Translations under genes and position numbers: made by a program
Notes under the pieces: generated by a model
Told to the model about the DNA's origin: nothing
What the model saw: only the letters and a program-made list of their open reading frames with translations
Database searches by the model: none
DNA from: Microvelia longipes
Lineage: Eukaryota; Arthropoda; Insecta; Hemiptera; Veliidae
NCBI GenBank assembly: GCA_018340805.1
Contig: JACMZG010001870.1
Span: forward strand, 15,218,992 to 15,282,991
Direction of reading: 5' to 3'
DNA length: 64,000 nucleotides
In this document: positions 21,912 through 34,500 of the stretch, piece after piece
Numbering within the stretch: position 1 is the first letter of the stretch
Layout: the number at the start of each line of letters is the position of its first letter

Positions 21912-22226
21912 ACCTATAGTCCAAGAGCCAGGCCTAAAAAATGTGACTCATTTTGTACTACTTCGAACCAAATTATTCTGAAAATATACCTTGAATTATG
22001 AAGGAAAAGCATAGTCTGCCTATCCAGAGTGGAGCCTTTTATATGATTGCGTTTGCTCAAAATTTTATAAAATGGCACTAATTCCAGTTTTCTGGAATGA
22101 AAGGCTCCTCTCTGGATAGGCAGACTATACTTTTACTTCATAATTTAAGGTATATTTTCAGAATAATTTGTTTTGAAGTAGTACAAAATGAGTCACATTT
22201 TTCAGGTCCGACTCTTGGACTACTAT
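21912..22226. repeat. Foldback element, ~130-bp arms
   Basis: Left arm AGTCCAAGAGCCAGGCCTAA (21918) to TGCCTATCCAGAGTGGAGCC (about 22040). The right arm is the reverse complement from GGCTCCTCTCTGGATAGGCA (about 22104) to TCTTGGACT (22221). The spacer is about 60 bp. Arms are about 90% identical and there is no coding sequence. It is probably a MITE-like palindrome. Confidence 0.8.
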
Positions 22227-22646
22227 AGTTATGGTGTGTTGTTAGTTATGTTTTTATAGCGCTAAATCGTAGTGGTCTTAAGAGGATTATTAGGTAATAA
22301 TTGTAATTGTATTACAATTACTTATATGCGTAATTTAGTCTATAATTTTTTAAACATTTTAAATTCTAAAACATACATATTTATCGATTAACATTTAATT
22401 GTCGATTAAAATGAGTATAAAAAATATCAGAAAAGATTAACAAATATATTTGTTAATTTAAAATGATATTTGGTGAGAAATATGCGATGTAAAAATAAAA
22501 ACAGTGTGATATAATCAAGTCTGATCCTACTCGCGTGTCTGGATGAATTTGGATCTACTCCAAATAGTTTTATATTTTTTAACTGTTATTTATATATAAA
22601 AATGTTTCACCTGATTATTGTTGCCTATTTAGATATTTTTAATTTT
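22227..22646. other. Intergenic DNA
   Basis: AT-rich, nothing recognised. Confidence 0.4.
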
Positions 22647-22955
22647 CCTTATAAATACCGTAAGTGTATAGGAAAAGTATTATGTTTGCGAAAAAATCCG
22701 AAACTGGGATGTCACCTGAATTATTTGTTTTAGGTTTTTTTAAGACCTCCTAAGTAGTTTTTACAAAGTTGTCTGTGTGTGTGCGTCTGTTATCAACGTA
22801 TCCACCAGTATGTTTATGATAGAGAGTTTAAACTTAGTACAAGTTTCAACCTTTAGGTCTAGTTTTGCTTTCTGAAAAATAACTTTTTATGACGTCATTA
22901 CCGTTTAATATGACTCAGCAAAATTTCAACAATCTATAAAACGGGAAAAAGGGAC
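22647..22955 (+). repeat. RepA copy 8 (5' part only), truncated at the LINE
   Basis: Runs from CCGTAAGTGTATAGGAAAAG through the head and the ACGTCATTACC..CGGGAAAAAGGGA block, then changes abruptly to LINE sequence near 22955. The 5S-like part is absent. Confidence 0.75.
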
Positions 22956-25900
22956 GCTTACAGTTTGTAAGCGTCTGTTATTAAAGACGATATTGGTGTT
23001 GTTTGTAAGGTTGCCCGCTTACAAACTAAATCTAATAACTATGCGTCTTTTCACATCGATTTATCACAAGATAAATTTTCTATGATACATATCAAATCTT
23101 TTTTGCCTACTGGTACGCTAATTAAGCCTTTTACAGGTAGACTTGTTCAGGCTTTAATTTATAAAACAAAATCTTGTGGCAGTGATATAATTGCTGTTAC
23201 AGAGACTTGGTTTGATGAATCTTGTCCTTCGACAATGTTCTTTTCTACTAATTATCATGTTTAAAGAAATGATAGGAATTATAATATGTTGGTGGGTCGC
23301 GGGGTGGAAGTGCTGTGCTACCAATATCTCAACATGTCAGCTACCAGCGAAGAAGTTACTTCGAAGTTGGAACAGAATCTATCTGGTATATTTTCCGGAT
23401 CACTTAAAATTACCGTCTATGATATCAATGTTTGATCATTTGGCCATGACTATTCCTCCTTCAGCTACAATTTGCTTACAATTTGCTTTAACACACCAAA
23501 TGTGGATTTTGAAGTTAATAAATGTTGGTAGCAGTTATACATGAAGAAATTGAGAGCTCAGGCTTTGTTAAATATTAAAAATGTTCTCAATCTATTTCAA
23601 TGCAATCCTGTCTATAATGACTTTGGCAAACTTCTCGACCTAGTTTTTTCAATCTCATCTCAAACTGCTATATTACGACATATGGATCCTTTAGTTCAAG
23701 AAGTCGCTTATTATCCTTGTTTACGTATCTCCTTAAATAATAATAATCCTTTACGTGATCCTATCTCTGTTACACACGTCCTTAAAAACTATAAATCTGG
23801 TGACTATAAGAATCTGGCCAAAGCGGTTGCTTCTGTTGACTGGACCGATCTAATCAACAATCCTGATGTTAACACTTATGTTCATCAACTTTTATGTCAA
23901 CTTCAACAGCTCATAGAAACATTTATACCTAGTTTTACTTACAAACCTTCTTCGTTTCCACCATGGTACGTACTCTCATCTCTTACGTTCTTATATCAGA
24001 CAAAATATTTTTATAGTCGTAAATTCAGCAAATCAGGAAAACATTTATTTTATTAATACTTCTCTTTATATCATAAATTAGCTCGACTCCAATATAAGAT
24101 TGATAAAATGCCCGCCGTCTAAAGTTGGCTAACGCTTTTGCTGATCATTTTAGTTCCGTTTTCATACAATCTTCATCCTTAAGTCCTAAAGTTTCTGATT
24201 CTAAAGATAAATACAATAGTCTCCTCTCCCTTTCTTCTGTTACCCTTGATAATGTTCTCCAGGCTATTGACAGGCTTAACCCGTCTAAAAGTTGCGGAGA
24301 CGTTAATATCCCTTCTTTTATTATGAAAGGTTGTGCTTCATATTTGGTGCCTATACTTGTCAACATATTTAATAAGAGTCTTTCAAATAGAATATTCCCC
24401 AAGGCTTGGAACTCAGCTTTAAGTGTACCAATTTATAAATCAGGTGATAAATCCTCTGTCTCTAATTATCATTCTATTTCTCTCTGTAATGTCTTTTCCA
24501 AAATATTCGAACGCTCCATCTATTCCAGTCTTTTTCCTTTAATTGAACCTCTCCTTCATCCTTCTCAACACGGCTTCCGTCCCTCTAGATCTACTTGTAC
24601 CAATCTCATGACATTTTTTTCCCACATTCATTATTAACGAAACTCAGGTTGACGCGGTTTATTTTGACTTCGTTAAAGCTTTTGATCGGGTTGACCATTG
24701 GATTCTACTATCTACACCTGAATGCTTAAACCTACACCCTTCTCTTATCCGTTGGTTTCGCTCCTATTTAACTACCCGTATGTGTTCTGTCCGTTTCGCT
24801 TCCTACTCTTTCTATTGTTATACTGCTACTTCCGGAGTCCATCAAGGGTCTATTTTAGGCCCTATGCTGTTTAGTATTTTCATAAATGACCTTCCTGATA
24901 ATCTAGTATATTTTATCGTAGAGTTTTTTGCAGATGACCTAAATATCTTGTTTCCAATAACCAGTTCCTTTTCCAGTCTTCTCCTTCAGTCGGACATTGA
25001 CCGTATCCATAAATGGTATAACAAAATGGAACTCCATCCAGGTAATTGTCAGGTTATTACTTTTTCTCGATCTTTCTCACCTATTCACTTTCCATATCTC
25101 TTTAGTGGCTTTGCTTGCCTATCCTTCGTATCTCCTCGGTGAGAGATCTTAGCATTATAATTGACGACAAGCTCAGGTACGACGATCAGTTTGACTCTAT
25201 GGTTAGTAAGGCTAATCAGCGGCTAGTCTTGATGCGACGTATTGCTTCCGATCTTTCTCTTGTTTTTTTTGCCATGCTGTATAAATCCCTTGTCCGTCCT
25301 ATCCTCGAGTATGTTGTTCCAGTTTCGAATACTTTTGGGTCGACTAAGTCTAGCGAGATTGAGGAAGTCCAGAGAAATTTTATTAGAATATGTTATTGTA
25401 CGTATGTATTATAAGAATGAATTTTTGTGTAAACGTTTATCCCTTGATATCTTGTATATAAAAGAAGAACAGCTCAAGAGGTTCTGTTATTGTTGAACAG
25501 TTTGTCTGGAAAGACAATCTGTTCACCAGTTCAGGACCTAACGACTGTACTGCTGCCAGGACGACGAGCTGGTCGAACTCTTTACATAAGGAATAAAAAT
25601 CCCACCTGTCCTCTAGTTCAGTGTGTTTCCTCCTGCAACTCTCACACTAAGTGTCCTAATGTTCTCACCTTATCCAGCATCCGTTCCCTTATCCCCTTCA
25701 TCCCAAGTGATCAGCATTAAGTTTAACCAGCTTATTAATTTATATTTTAACTGATCTAGTCATTTTAATCTCTTTCGTTTTAAATTAAACAGTTTTTATT
25801 TTACGTTCCTTTTAACTTAGGTATCTTCAAGTCTTTAACATTTTTCAGCATTTTTTCCATATTTTTTTGCTATGTTATTAAGTATCTTATTAGTTTATTT

Positions 25901-25960
25901 TTGTACTGATTAATTGTTGTTTCTTTGTTGCATTTATTTTATTATTATTAAGAATTGAGT
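22955..25960 (+). mobile_element. Decayed non-LTR retrotransposon (Jockey/CR1-like) with ORF1 end and ORF2
   Basis: Frameshifted but readable. About 22980-23140 resembles the conserved end of ORF1 (KVARLQTKSNNYASFHIDL, then LPTGTLIKPF). It is joined in frame to endonuclease sequence (DIIAVTETWFDESC, 23185-23230). RT follows: an SKSCGDVNIPSFIMK block (24285-24330), VPIYKSGDKSSVSNYHSISL (24427), HGFRPSRSTCTNL, YFDFVKAFDRVDH, HQGSILGPMLFSIFINDLPD, and FFADDLNIL as the catalytic ADD block (24923-24950). The thumb/C-terminal pieces DLSIIIDDKLRYDDQF, LYKSLVRPILEYVVPV and IEEVQRNFIR come next. The AT-rich 3' end fades into TTATTATTATTAAG near 25950. At least four frameshifts make it non-functional. 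Clade assignment is tentative. Confidence 0.85.
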
Positions 25961-25999
25961 ACTCCAATGTTATTTTCTTTTTAGCTGTTTAGAGACATC

Positions 26000-26150
26000 A
26001 AAAAATTGCGAAGGCAGCGGTTATTGTATTGTTTAGAGGTAGAGGTACAAATTAGACTTCCGTCAGCTACAAATCTCTCTGATGATCTGTTAAGATTGAA
26101 TGCTGGCTATGTAAAAGAAATTAAGTAAACCATAGTCTAGACTTCTAGAG
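26000..26150. repeat. Degenerate copy of the intron-3 palindrome family
   Basis: GCAGCGGTTATTGTATTGTT..TCAGCTACAAATCTCTCTGA and GATCTGTTAAGATTGAATGC match parts of the palindrome at 35626-35940. Most of one arm and the centre are lost. Confidence 0.7.
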
Positions 26151-26332
26151 TGTTATAACTTTGGGTTCGCTTCGCTCGACTTAATATCTCGTTACCTATA
26201 GCTTAATGTTTCATTACTTCTATATCGCTGGGCTCAACCTTAGAATTATAAAGTAACCCAGTGTCTTGGTCTAGGGTGTTAAAACCGATTGTTAATTAAA
26301 AATTGGGAAAGAGCATTACTGCGGGTAATAAA

Positions 26333-26382
26333 TACTTATAAGCAACCCTCCAGGTAAATACCTGGAGGGTTGCTTATAAGTA
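26333..26382. repeat. Perfect hairpin 1 (24-bp arms, AA loop)
   Basis: TACTTATAAGCAACCCTCCA and GGTA, loop AA, then the exact reverse complement. No mismatch over 24 bp. It lies 4 bp from hairpin 2. Confidence 0.97.
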
Positions 26383-26386
26383 GTTG

Positions 26387-26438
26387 CTGATATGGTAGTT
26401 CCCGCTGGGTAAATACCCAGCGGGAACTACCATATCAG
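26387..26438. repeat. Perfect hairpin 2 (25-bp arms, AA loop)
   Basis: CTGATATGGTAGTTCCCGCT and GGGTA, loop AA, then the exact reverse complement. The apex GGGTAAATACCC is shared in form with hairpin 1 (AGGTAAATACCT) and with repeat H (GGGTGAATACCC). Confidence 0.97.
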
Positions 26439-27170
26439 ATGGTATTTCACTATTTCATTAACAAAGCGGTTCAATTCCAAGAAAACAAGCCTCTACTTTG
26501 CCGGAGGGGATCTATTTACGTTGCTATAAAAAGTATTTGATTAATTTCTCCTCACATCTTTCCTCTAGAGACATGTAATCCTCCACATGTTTCTAAAAAT
26601 AAAAGGTTTCAGGTCTTTTTTACGTAACTTTAATTCTTATCAGTGTTAAAAGGGTTTCAAAGCCTTATCCCACATTTCATTTAACCAAACGCAATCTGCA
26701 TTTTTTTATTGGTCGATTAAAAACAGTAGATTCTGAAACTAGACTGTAAAATGAGATTTTATTGGTGCGGAAACCGACGAGCGAAGCGTATCAATAATTA
26801 ATTTCCAAAGCAATAAAGTCGTTGCATACTATTATTTCTGGGGGAAGGGTGCAATTAATAAAATGAAATTAAAAATTTTACTTTATTTACTTTACTTATT
26901 GATTTTCTTATAGCGGCTATAAAGTTAAATTTTACAGCTGGCGGACGTAAAGCAAATGTTTTATCGCCTGGACAAAAAAAAATCGTTATTTACTGGTATT
27001 TTGAGGCCGTAAAGTAGACACTTTACTACATCTCTAAGAAAATATGTTTATATTATTCATATTTCTGGCATGGCGAGACTCGTGTCAGGAACGTTTTAGA
27101 AATCCTTTTTAGATGTCCCTTACTACAACTAATTACCTTTTGCAAAACTTCATATACATAATATGTATGT
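26439..27170. other. Intergenic DNA
   Basis: Nothing recognised. A single GACGAGCGAAGCG word near 26777 recalls the RepA tail, without further similarity. Confidence 0.4.
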
Positions 27171-27174
27171 ATAA

Positions 27175-27247
<73 letters not shown>

Positions 27248-27252
27248 ATATA
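27171..27252. repeat. (TA)n microsatellite
   Basis: TA tract of about 75 bp. Confidence 0.97.
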
Positions 27253-27341
27253 CCATACTATGTAACATTGTAATAATACATTGTATATTATTTAGTATTA
27301 GTCTCCATTCTATAAGCGATTGTAATTGATAGACACTGGAT

Positions 27342-27720
<379 letters not shown>

Positions 27721-28415
27721 CAATTACAATATATATACATTGCATAACAGAATCGCATATTAACTCATAAGTTAATTAAACAACTTTTTGGTTGTTAAGT
27801 ATTTTGGTCTCGCCAGCCCGGCCTCGGTGCTTTGTCCCCTATGTTGGGTCGGCTACGTAATAAGTTAAGTTGGCTCAATATAAGAAGAATAAAAATCTTG
27901 AAAATGTTTATAAAAAATATAATTATAATATCTATTATAACATAAAAAACATAATTATAAAAATGGTAAAAATGATAAAACAAATATAAAAACAAATTTA
28001 TTAAGTAAATTAAATGTAAATTAAAAATTAAAAAAATGTATATAATGTGCAGGTAAAGATTTTATAAAAACCATTAAGTTATATGAAATGTATTAAAGTT
28101 TATTAATAAACTTATAGGACCATAGCTTAGGCTGGTTTAGATCTGAAGAATGTTAGTAGAAATTATTATAGCTTGTCACTGTGAATTGTATAAAAATTCA
28201 CATTTATAAGATAATATCATATATCCATTAATTCATTGCTTTATAGTTGCTTATTATTGCTTATGTTTTTGGCATCATTGGACTACGGCTAAAGCAAGTT
28301 TTTGTACTTAGGGATGAGGTTTTGTGTATACATAAAACGCTTTACTGAAAGGTAGAGCTTTTTTCTTTAATTACTTTAACCAGGAAAATATATGTATTTT
28401 ATAATTTTGTTTTAG
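27721..28415. other. Upstream flank / 5' intron of Lcch3
   Basis: AT-rich. It ends in the splice acceptor TTTTGTTTTAG just before exon A. I could not identify the exon carrying the start codon and signal peptide here or farther upstream. Confidence 0.4.
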
Positions 28416-28519
28416 AAACATGGTGGCCAGGGGAGGTTCAGACAGGTTAGCCAACGTAACCCAGACAATATCTAGGCTACTAGATGGATACGACATCCGT
28501 CTCAGGCCCAATTTCGGAG
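28416..28519 (+). CDS. Lcch3: Lcch3 exon A (first recognisable)
   Basis: Acceptor TTTTAG at 28411-28415, donor GGAG|GTAATT. Encodes [19 protein letters not shown] and IRLRPNFG, the N-terminal helix and first strand of the extracellular domain. The incoming phase is 2 (one base belongs to an upstream codon), so an upstream coding exon must exist. The ATG at 28420 is unlikely to be the true start because no signal peptide would follow. Confidence 0.95.
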
Positions 28520-31500
28520 GTAATTATCATTTATGTAGCAATTTATTAATAAGGTGGTCCAGAACTTACATACTTATACCCCAACTTCAATTATTATTTA
28601 TTCTGAAAAATAATTAGTGGATCTGGTGAGGAATCCATAAATTATTAAATCAAATAAAGTATGTCTCTCCATAAATTTCATTTATTTGTTGTGTGAAAGA
28701 TATAGCAAATGCCAATCTATAAAAATCATGATACATCAAATCAAAACAGATAAACTTAAAATTCGGTTCAAAAAAATTCGACTAGAGTGTACTTTTTCAT
28801 GTCTTTTGGGGTGCTAAATCAAAAATTTGATATATAATTAAAACTTGCCTTTTTTTAAAAAAAATAATAGATTTACTGACTTCATTATTTATTTTTGCAG
28901 TTTTTATTAGTCTTTTTTACAGTACAGAAGCCGAGGACATGTCAATCCATTCCCTTAAACGTACCGATTTTGAATTTGTATACAACGGGTAACAATTGGT
29001 AGGCCAAAACTGACCATTTTTACATTCGGTAATGATTTAATCGCTTTCTCTTAAGAGTGTACTAACGAGACAGTAAATGGAAAATTTTTATTTTCGATTA
29101 TAATCCGGGCTACTTCATTTTTAAATTGACCTTGGATTATCAAGATCGTTATCATGTTTTACTTCATAATGTTTACATCTTGATCTTTTGATATTACATA
29201 GCCTTGTCGTTATTACATAACAAAAAAACTTAATAATTTTACAATCACTTGAAGAGAATTTCAAGTATTTAAATTAGAAAGGCATGGAAAAATTTGGGGA
29301 GTACGAAAACCATAGTGTCTGAGCGCCCTCAAGGCAAAGACAAAGTTGCTATGCTATGTCTTCTGTGTAAATTCGTGACTTCTGATTTTTCTTTATTTTG
29401 TTAATTTATTCTGTTTGGCCTTCTTAAATAATGTATCGCACTTATGTTATATAAATTATTTTTCAATAGTTTATTTTGTATAATATAAGAGAAGTTAGCG
29501 CTAGTCGATTCCATATTATAAGGATTCAAATAAATGTCTACCCACAAATATACTTTTAATCATATAATGATAGTAAAACCAGATTTCAAGTAAATAAAGG
29601 TCATCTTCTGTACCTACAAAGCACAAAAGAGGACGAAAATACACGAATAAGTACATACAAATACAATACAAAAAGAAGTAAAAATGGTCAATCAAAATAT
29701 AACAAAGATTATATAACAGACAACAAAATAAAAAGAAATAAAAAAGAGTAAAAAATAAAATAAAAAATTGCCCGTGAGAAGAAAGTATTTTTACTTTTCC
29801 TCATTTATACCGTAAGTATATAGGAAAAGTATTGTGTTTTCAAAAAAGTTCGAAAAACCGGGATGTCAGCGGAATTATCCGTTCCAGGTGTTTTTAAGAC
29901 CTCCTTAGTGGTTTTCACAAAGTTGTCTGTTTGTGTGTGTGTGTCTGTTTTCATCGTTGTGTACTCTAGCATAAATACTACTATTGTATTTATGCTAGAG
30001 AGTTGAAACTCAGTACAAAAATCAATCTATACATGTTGTCTGCTATCCGGAAAATGTTTTTTTACTTCATTAACCCACAATAATGACTTAGCTAAAATGT
30101 TAAAAAATCATAAGACGCGGAAAAATTATGAGATCGGATTGCGATTTGGCCCTTATGTAGCCCTATATAAGACTAAAATATGTACCTGATTCTTTTTTTA
30201 TTTTTTTTCTGTTATTTAATCTTTGTTTTATTTTTATTGACTACTTTTATTTTTTACTTCTTGTTTCTTATTGTATTATTTTTATTCTTTTGTCCTCTTG
30301 TTTCTAGGGACTGTGGATGACCTTTAAGCCGGTTTTATTGCCATTAGATACTTAAAACTATATATTTATGGATGGACCTTTATTAGATTCCTTTATTTTA
30401 TAACTTTTAAGACTAATGACACTTTCAAGCATTAAAATGCATTTGTTTATTATGTACAACGTTAGATATTATGTTAATTTTGATCTTACTATTTTAAAAT
30501 TACTTATTTTAGGGGACCCTCTCTACGTGGGAATGGACCTGACGATAGCTAGTTTCGACTCTATAAGCGAAGTCAATATGGTAAAGCATTATAATGAAAT
30601 ATTATTATTTTTATATTATTTTAATCAATGGTTAAGTGTTGGGTATATCAATTCTGAAATCGTTGCATTGATAAACCAAAAAATAATTAACTTATTTAGT
30701 TAATTAATTGATGTCACGACAATGCATATTAATAACTATGCATTTCTATTATCGTTATTTTTATTGAAAATGACGATGTCTAACCAAATTCCATCAGTAG
30801 GGCCCGTCGAATTGGGCTTTAAAGAAGCTCGTCCAGTGAGAAATTGAAAATTTTCACTGTACAAGTTTTTAGAAACTCAAAAGCGACAGCACTGTTTATG
30901 GTATAGTCCCAAATTCGTCTAAGTACTATAATGCAAAGCAGAGACGCTTTATTTAGTGGCCCTATTCCGAGTTACAATATAAATTACAATGTTTGTTACA
31001 ATAAATTAATTTTAAATTTATAAAAAGTAAGGTTGTGCAGTTGAAAGTACGCATTCTTTATAGTTTGTGATTTTTTTTTCTTTTCCTCATTTATACTGTA
31101 GTTATATGGGAAAAGCGTTGTGTTTGCGAAAAATCCAAAACCAGAACTATCCGTTTCAGGTGTTTTAATGACCTCGGGAGTGGTTTTCACTAAGCTGTTT
31201 GTCTGTATGTGTGTGTGTGTGTATTTGTCTGTTATCGTCGTTACCCAGTGTATTAATACTAGAGAATTGAAACTTCGTACAAAATCTATCTACCGTTGTT
31301 GTTGTGCTATTAGACATTTTTATGACGTCATATCCCGCAATAATGACTCGACAAAAATTTCAAAAACTCATGAAACGCGTAAAAGTGATGCGATCGGATT
31401 GAAATTTGACACGTATGTAGCCATGTATAAGACTAACATATGTGCCAAGTTTCATCTCTTTATCAGCATTAGTTACATTTTTATTGAATGACTTGTGTAA

Positions 31501-34500
31501 TTTTTTAAAAACATTGTAAAAAATCAGTAAATTATTCAATTAAGTTTAAATTTAGTACCTTTACTTATTAAATGAGTACACTAAGTTTCGTTTCAATACG
31601 ACAAGTATATTTATGATTTTTGTTGGATCATAAACATTAAGCAGCATTGAGCATAGTCAGTGCTGTATGGGTGACCGCTGAGAATGAAACAGATGCATTT
31701 ACTATCTGAGGACAAGCGAAGCGAGTTCGAAAACGTGTTGCAGTATAAATTTGCTGAATTGTATATTCTGAGGACGAGCGGTGCGAGTCCGAAGCTGGAA
31801 GGATGAGCGTAGCGAATCCGATGTGATGAGGAAAAGTTCCGAGGTACCCCGTACCCGTTTTTTTCTGACAACCATCTATTACTATATTTAAAAATTCTTC
31901 CGTTTAAGAGCGTATTTGATTACATTTTTGAATGCTACTTTTGATTTAGATGTAGGTTTAAAGAAAAAAATATAAATAATCCAAAGTAAAATCTTTAGGT
32001 TATTGACGGAGTCCACATTCTAATGTTTTAAATAAGGTAAATGGAGAAGTATTTCATGTCAAATAATTAAATTATCTTAAACTTTCATAAATTAAATCTT
32101 CCTTTTTGACTCAAAGCTCTCCACTAATATAAAGATTCAGTTCTCCAACCAAATCCATCTCTTTTCGACTATAACATTACATTAACATAGTATAATGGAG
32201 ATTAGAGTGAACAAATTCATCTTTAACTGTTGTTCATTGATATCTACTTGAATCATACAGATGCTCTTAAATTCTAGTAAGTATTAACAGAATTTACTTT
32301 TCCAAGTTTAGTGGTGAATGCAGCAAACTTTTCTTACCATAAACACTTTATAATCAAAACATACGCTTTAATAGTCTCATAATATATCTTAAATATTTCC
32401 CACCAAATCGTGTTAAGCTTGCTTCATAATTCTTCAACAGTAAATTATTTTGTAGGAAACAATGCCCGATAATGATGACGTAATATCGGAAAGCTCTCTC
32501 TTCACATTACGAGTTCAGTCCCAGGTAAGTAGGAATCGAACCCTGGACTTCAGCCACCAAGTTAACCATAAGGATCATTCGACAATAACCATTTGGTTGC
32601 AGCTTACTTACCAGTTAACCAAATAATAGGAGTGCTCATTAAACTTTTTCTTTTCTTTTTATCAAATTTTGAAAACTTTTATTAAACTTGGTGATTTAAA
32701 TTTTCTTCGAAATTTCTAAGCTAATCCTTCATAAAACTAATGTTTTAAGCCTCTGAAGCATGATCATCTTGACTTGCCGTGACATAACGGATTTCATTTG
32801 AATGTGTACCAAGCAAAGGGGCTGCTCACTTTTATACCTAGAATAGCAATTCTAACTTATCTTGACTAAGTTTTAATGCTTTAGTTGAGAGGAGTTCAAT
32901 GATGTTAAAACAAGGATGTTTTAGTTGAGTTCCATGTAGAATAATGTTAGAAGGAAATGGAAAAGTGGTTATACTGTTTTCATTGGTCCTTCTTCCATTA
33001 ATCTTTTTTTAAAGCATATCACAAATTTTAGAATGGGTATATCTTATTCTCTAGTGCATTCCTTTGCTTGGTTATTTTAATTAACTTGTGATGATTTTTT
33101 ATAACAACTGTTTGTTAACATCTTGAATTACTCTATCTTTTGCCTTATAGGATTATACGATAACGATGTATCTCAACCAGTATTGGAAGGACGAAAGACT
33201 TGCTTTTAGTACTAACGACGAAGTTCTTACCTTATCGGGGGATTTTGCTGAAAAGATATGGGTTCCCGATACATTCTTCGCTAATGATAAAAATAGGTTA
33301 GTATCAAGAAGACGAAGAAACTTAACATCTTAGACTTTATGACCTAAATAGAGCTCACGTTTTATTAAAAATATAATAAAAGAGCACTTTGTACAAACAA
33401 TTTATTACATTTTATACTATTTATTTAATTTATTCAATCCAAATTGTAATTATCGTCACTTTCCTATTCTTACTCAATTAAAACTACATAATATCGTACC
33501 AATCCTAAATCCGATAAATTGACGTACACCCAGTCGAAATCTTTCTTAAAATAAAAATAAGGGTCCAAGATAAGCCCACAATAAAATAAAGTATGGTATT
33601 AATGCAACAGAATTAATAAAATAAAGTATGGTATTAATGTAACAGAATTATAAGGAGTCTACTTCAATCTAAGTATACCACAATGTGTAACTACAAATCA
33701 ATTCAGATTTATGTTGACCGTAATATCAATCATATTATGTTTATCAATCATATTTGTTGATATACAAATAACGTAAGGCAGTTAGTATAGTATAGAACAG
33801 GTTTTTTTTGTAAATTTCTTTATCAACAAAATTATTCAACAATATTATAATGACAATATAGAAATTTAAAGGATTGAGTCCTTTACTGAAGAATTGGGAA
33901 AACTACTAATGTGTGTCACTTACTTACACCTAAATAAAAAATAATATGGACAAAAAGAGATAATAAGATAATAGAATAAAGTCAAAGTAATATTAAATAT
34001 AAACTTAAAATTTAACTAAATTATTTTTTCTCAAATTGATTCATAATTCTTAATGACATATTATTTTTTAAGGCATTAAATATTTTATCATTTATAATAA
34101 TAATTTAAATTTTATTCATTATTATTATTATTTATATATATTATTATTTTATTTATTCATTTTTTATTCTAATTTACTTAAGTATTATCCTTATCGTTAA
34201 TGCAGTTATTAATCTTGATCCGAGAAATATATATATCCGTCAATTTTTAACTTTGAATTAGTCAAAACCCTACTCTGTAAAAATTTGTACTGTACCCTAA
34301 ACATAAGCCTCTCTGCCTATTTGGAGGAAGTATCTTTTAGGATGATGCAAAAAAATGACGCATAATCATAAAATAAGAGTAACCGCCGGCGCCGCGCCGT
34401 TAAGCTATACATAAATAATTAGATCCTTAAAACAATGATAGCATCGAAACTCAAAAACTAGCCATTTCTGTAGAACACGTCAATAAAATTTGCACTAAGG

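Noticed and set aside
28420..28617. ATG at 28420 as the Lcch3 start codon
   Set aside because: A splice acceptor precedes it, the phase requires an upstream codon, and no signal peptide would be present.
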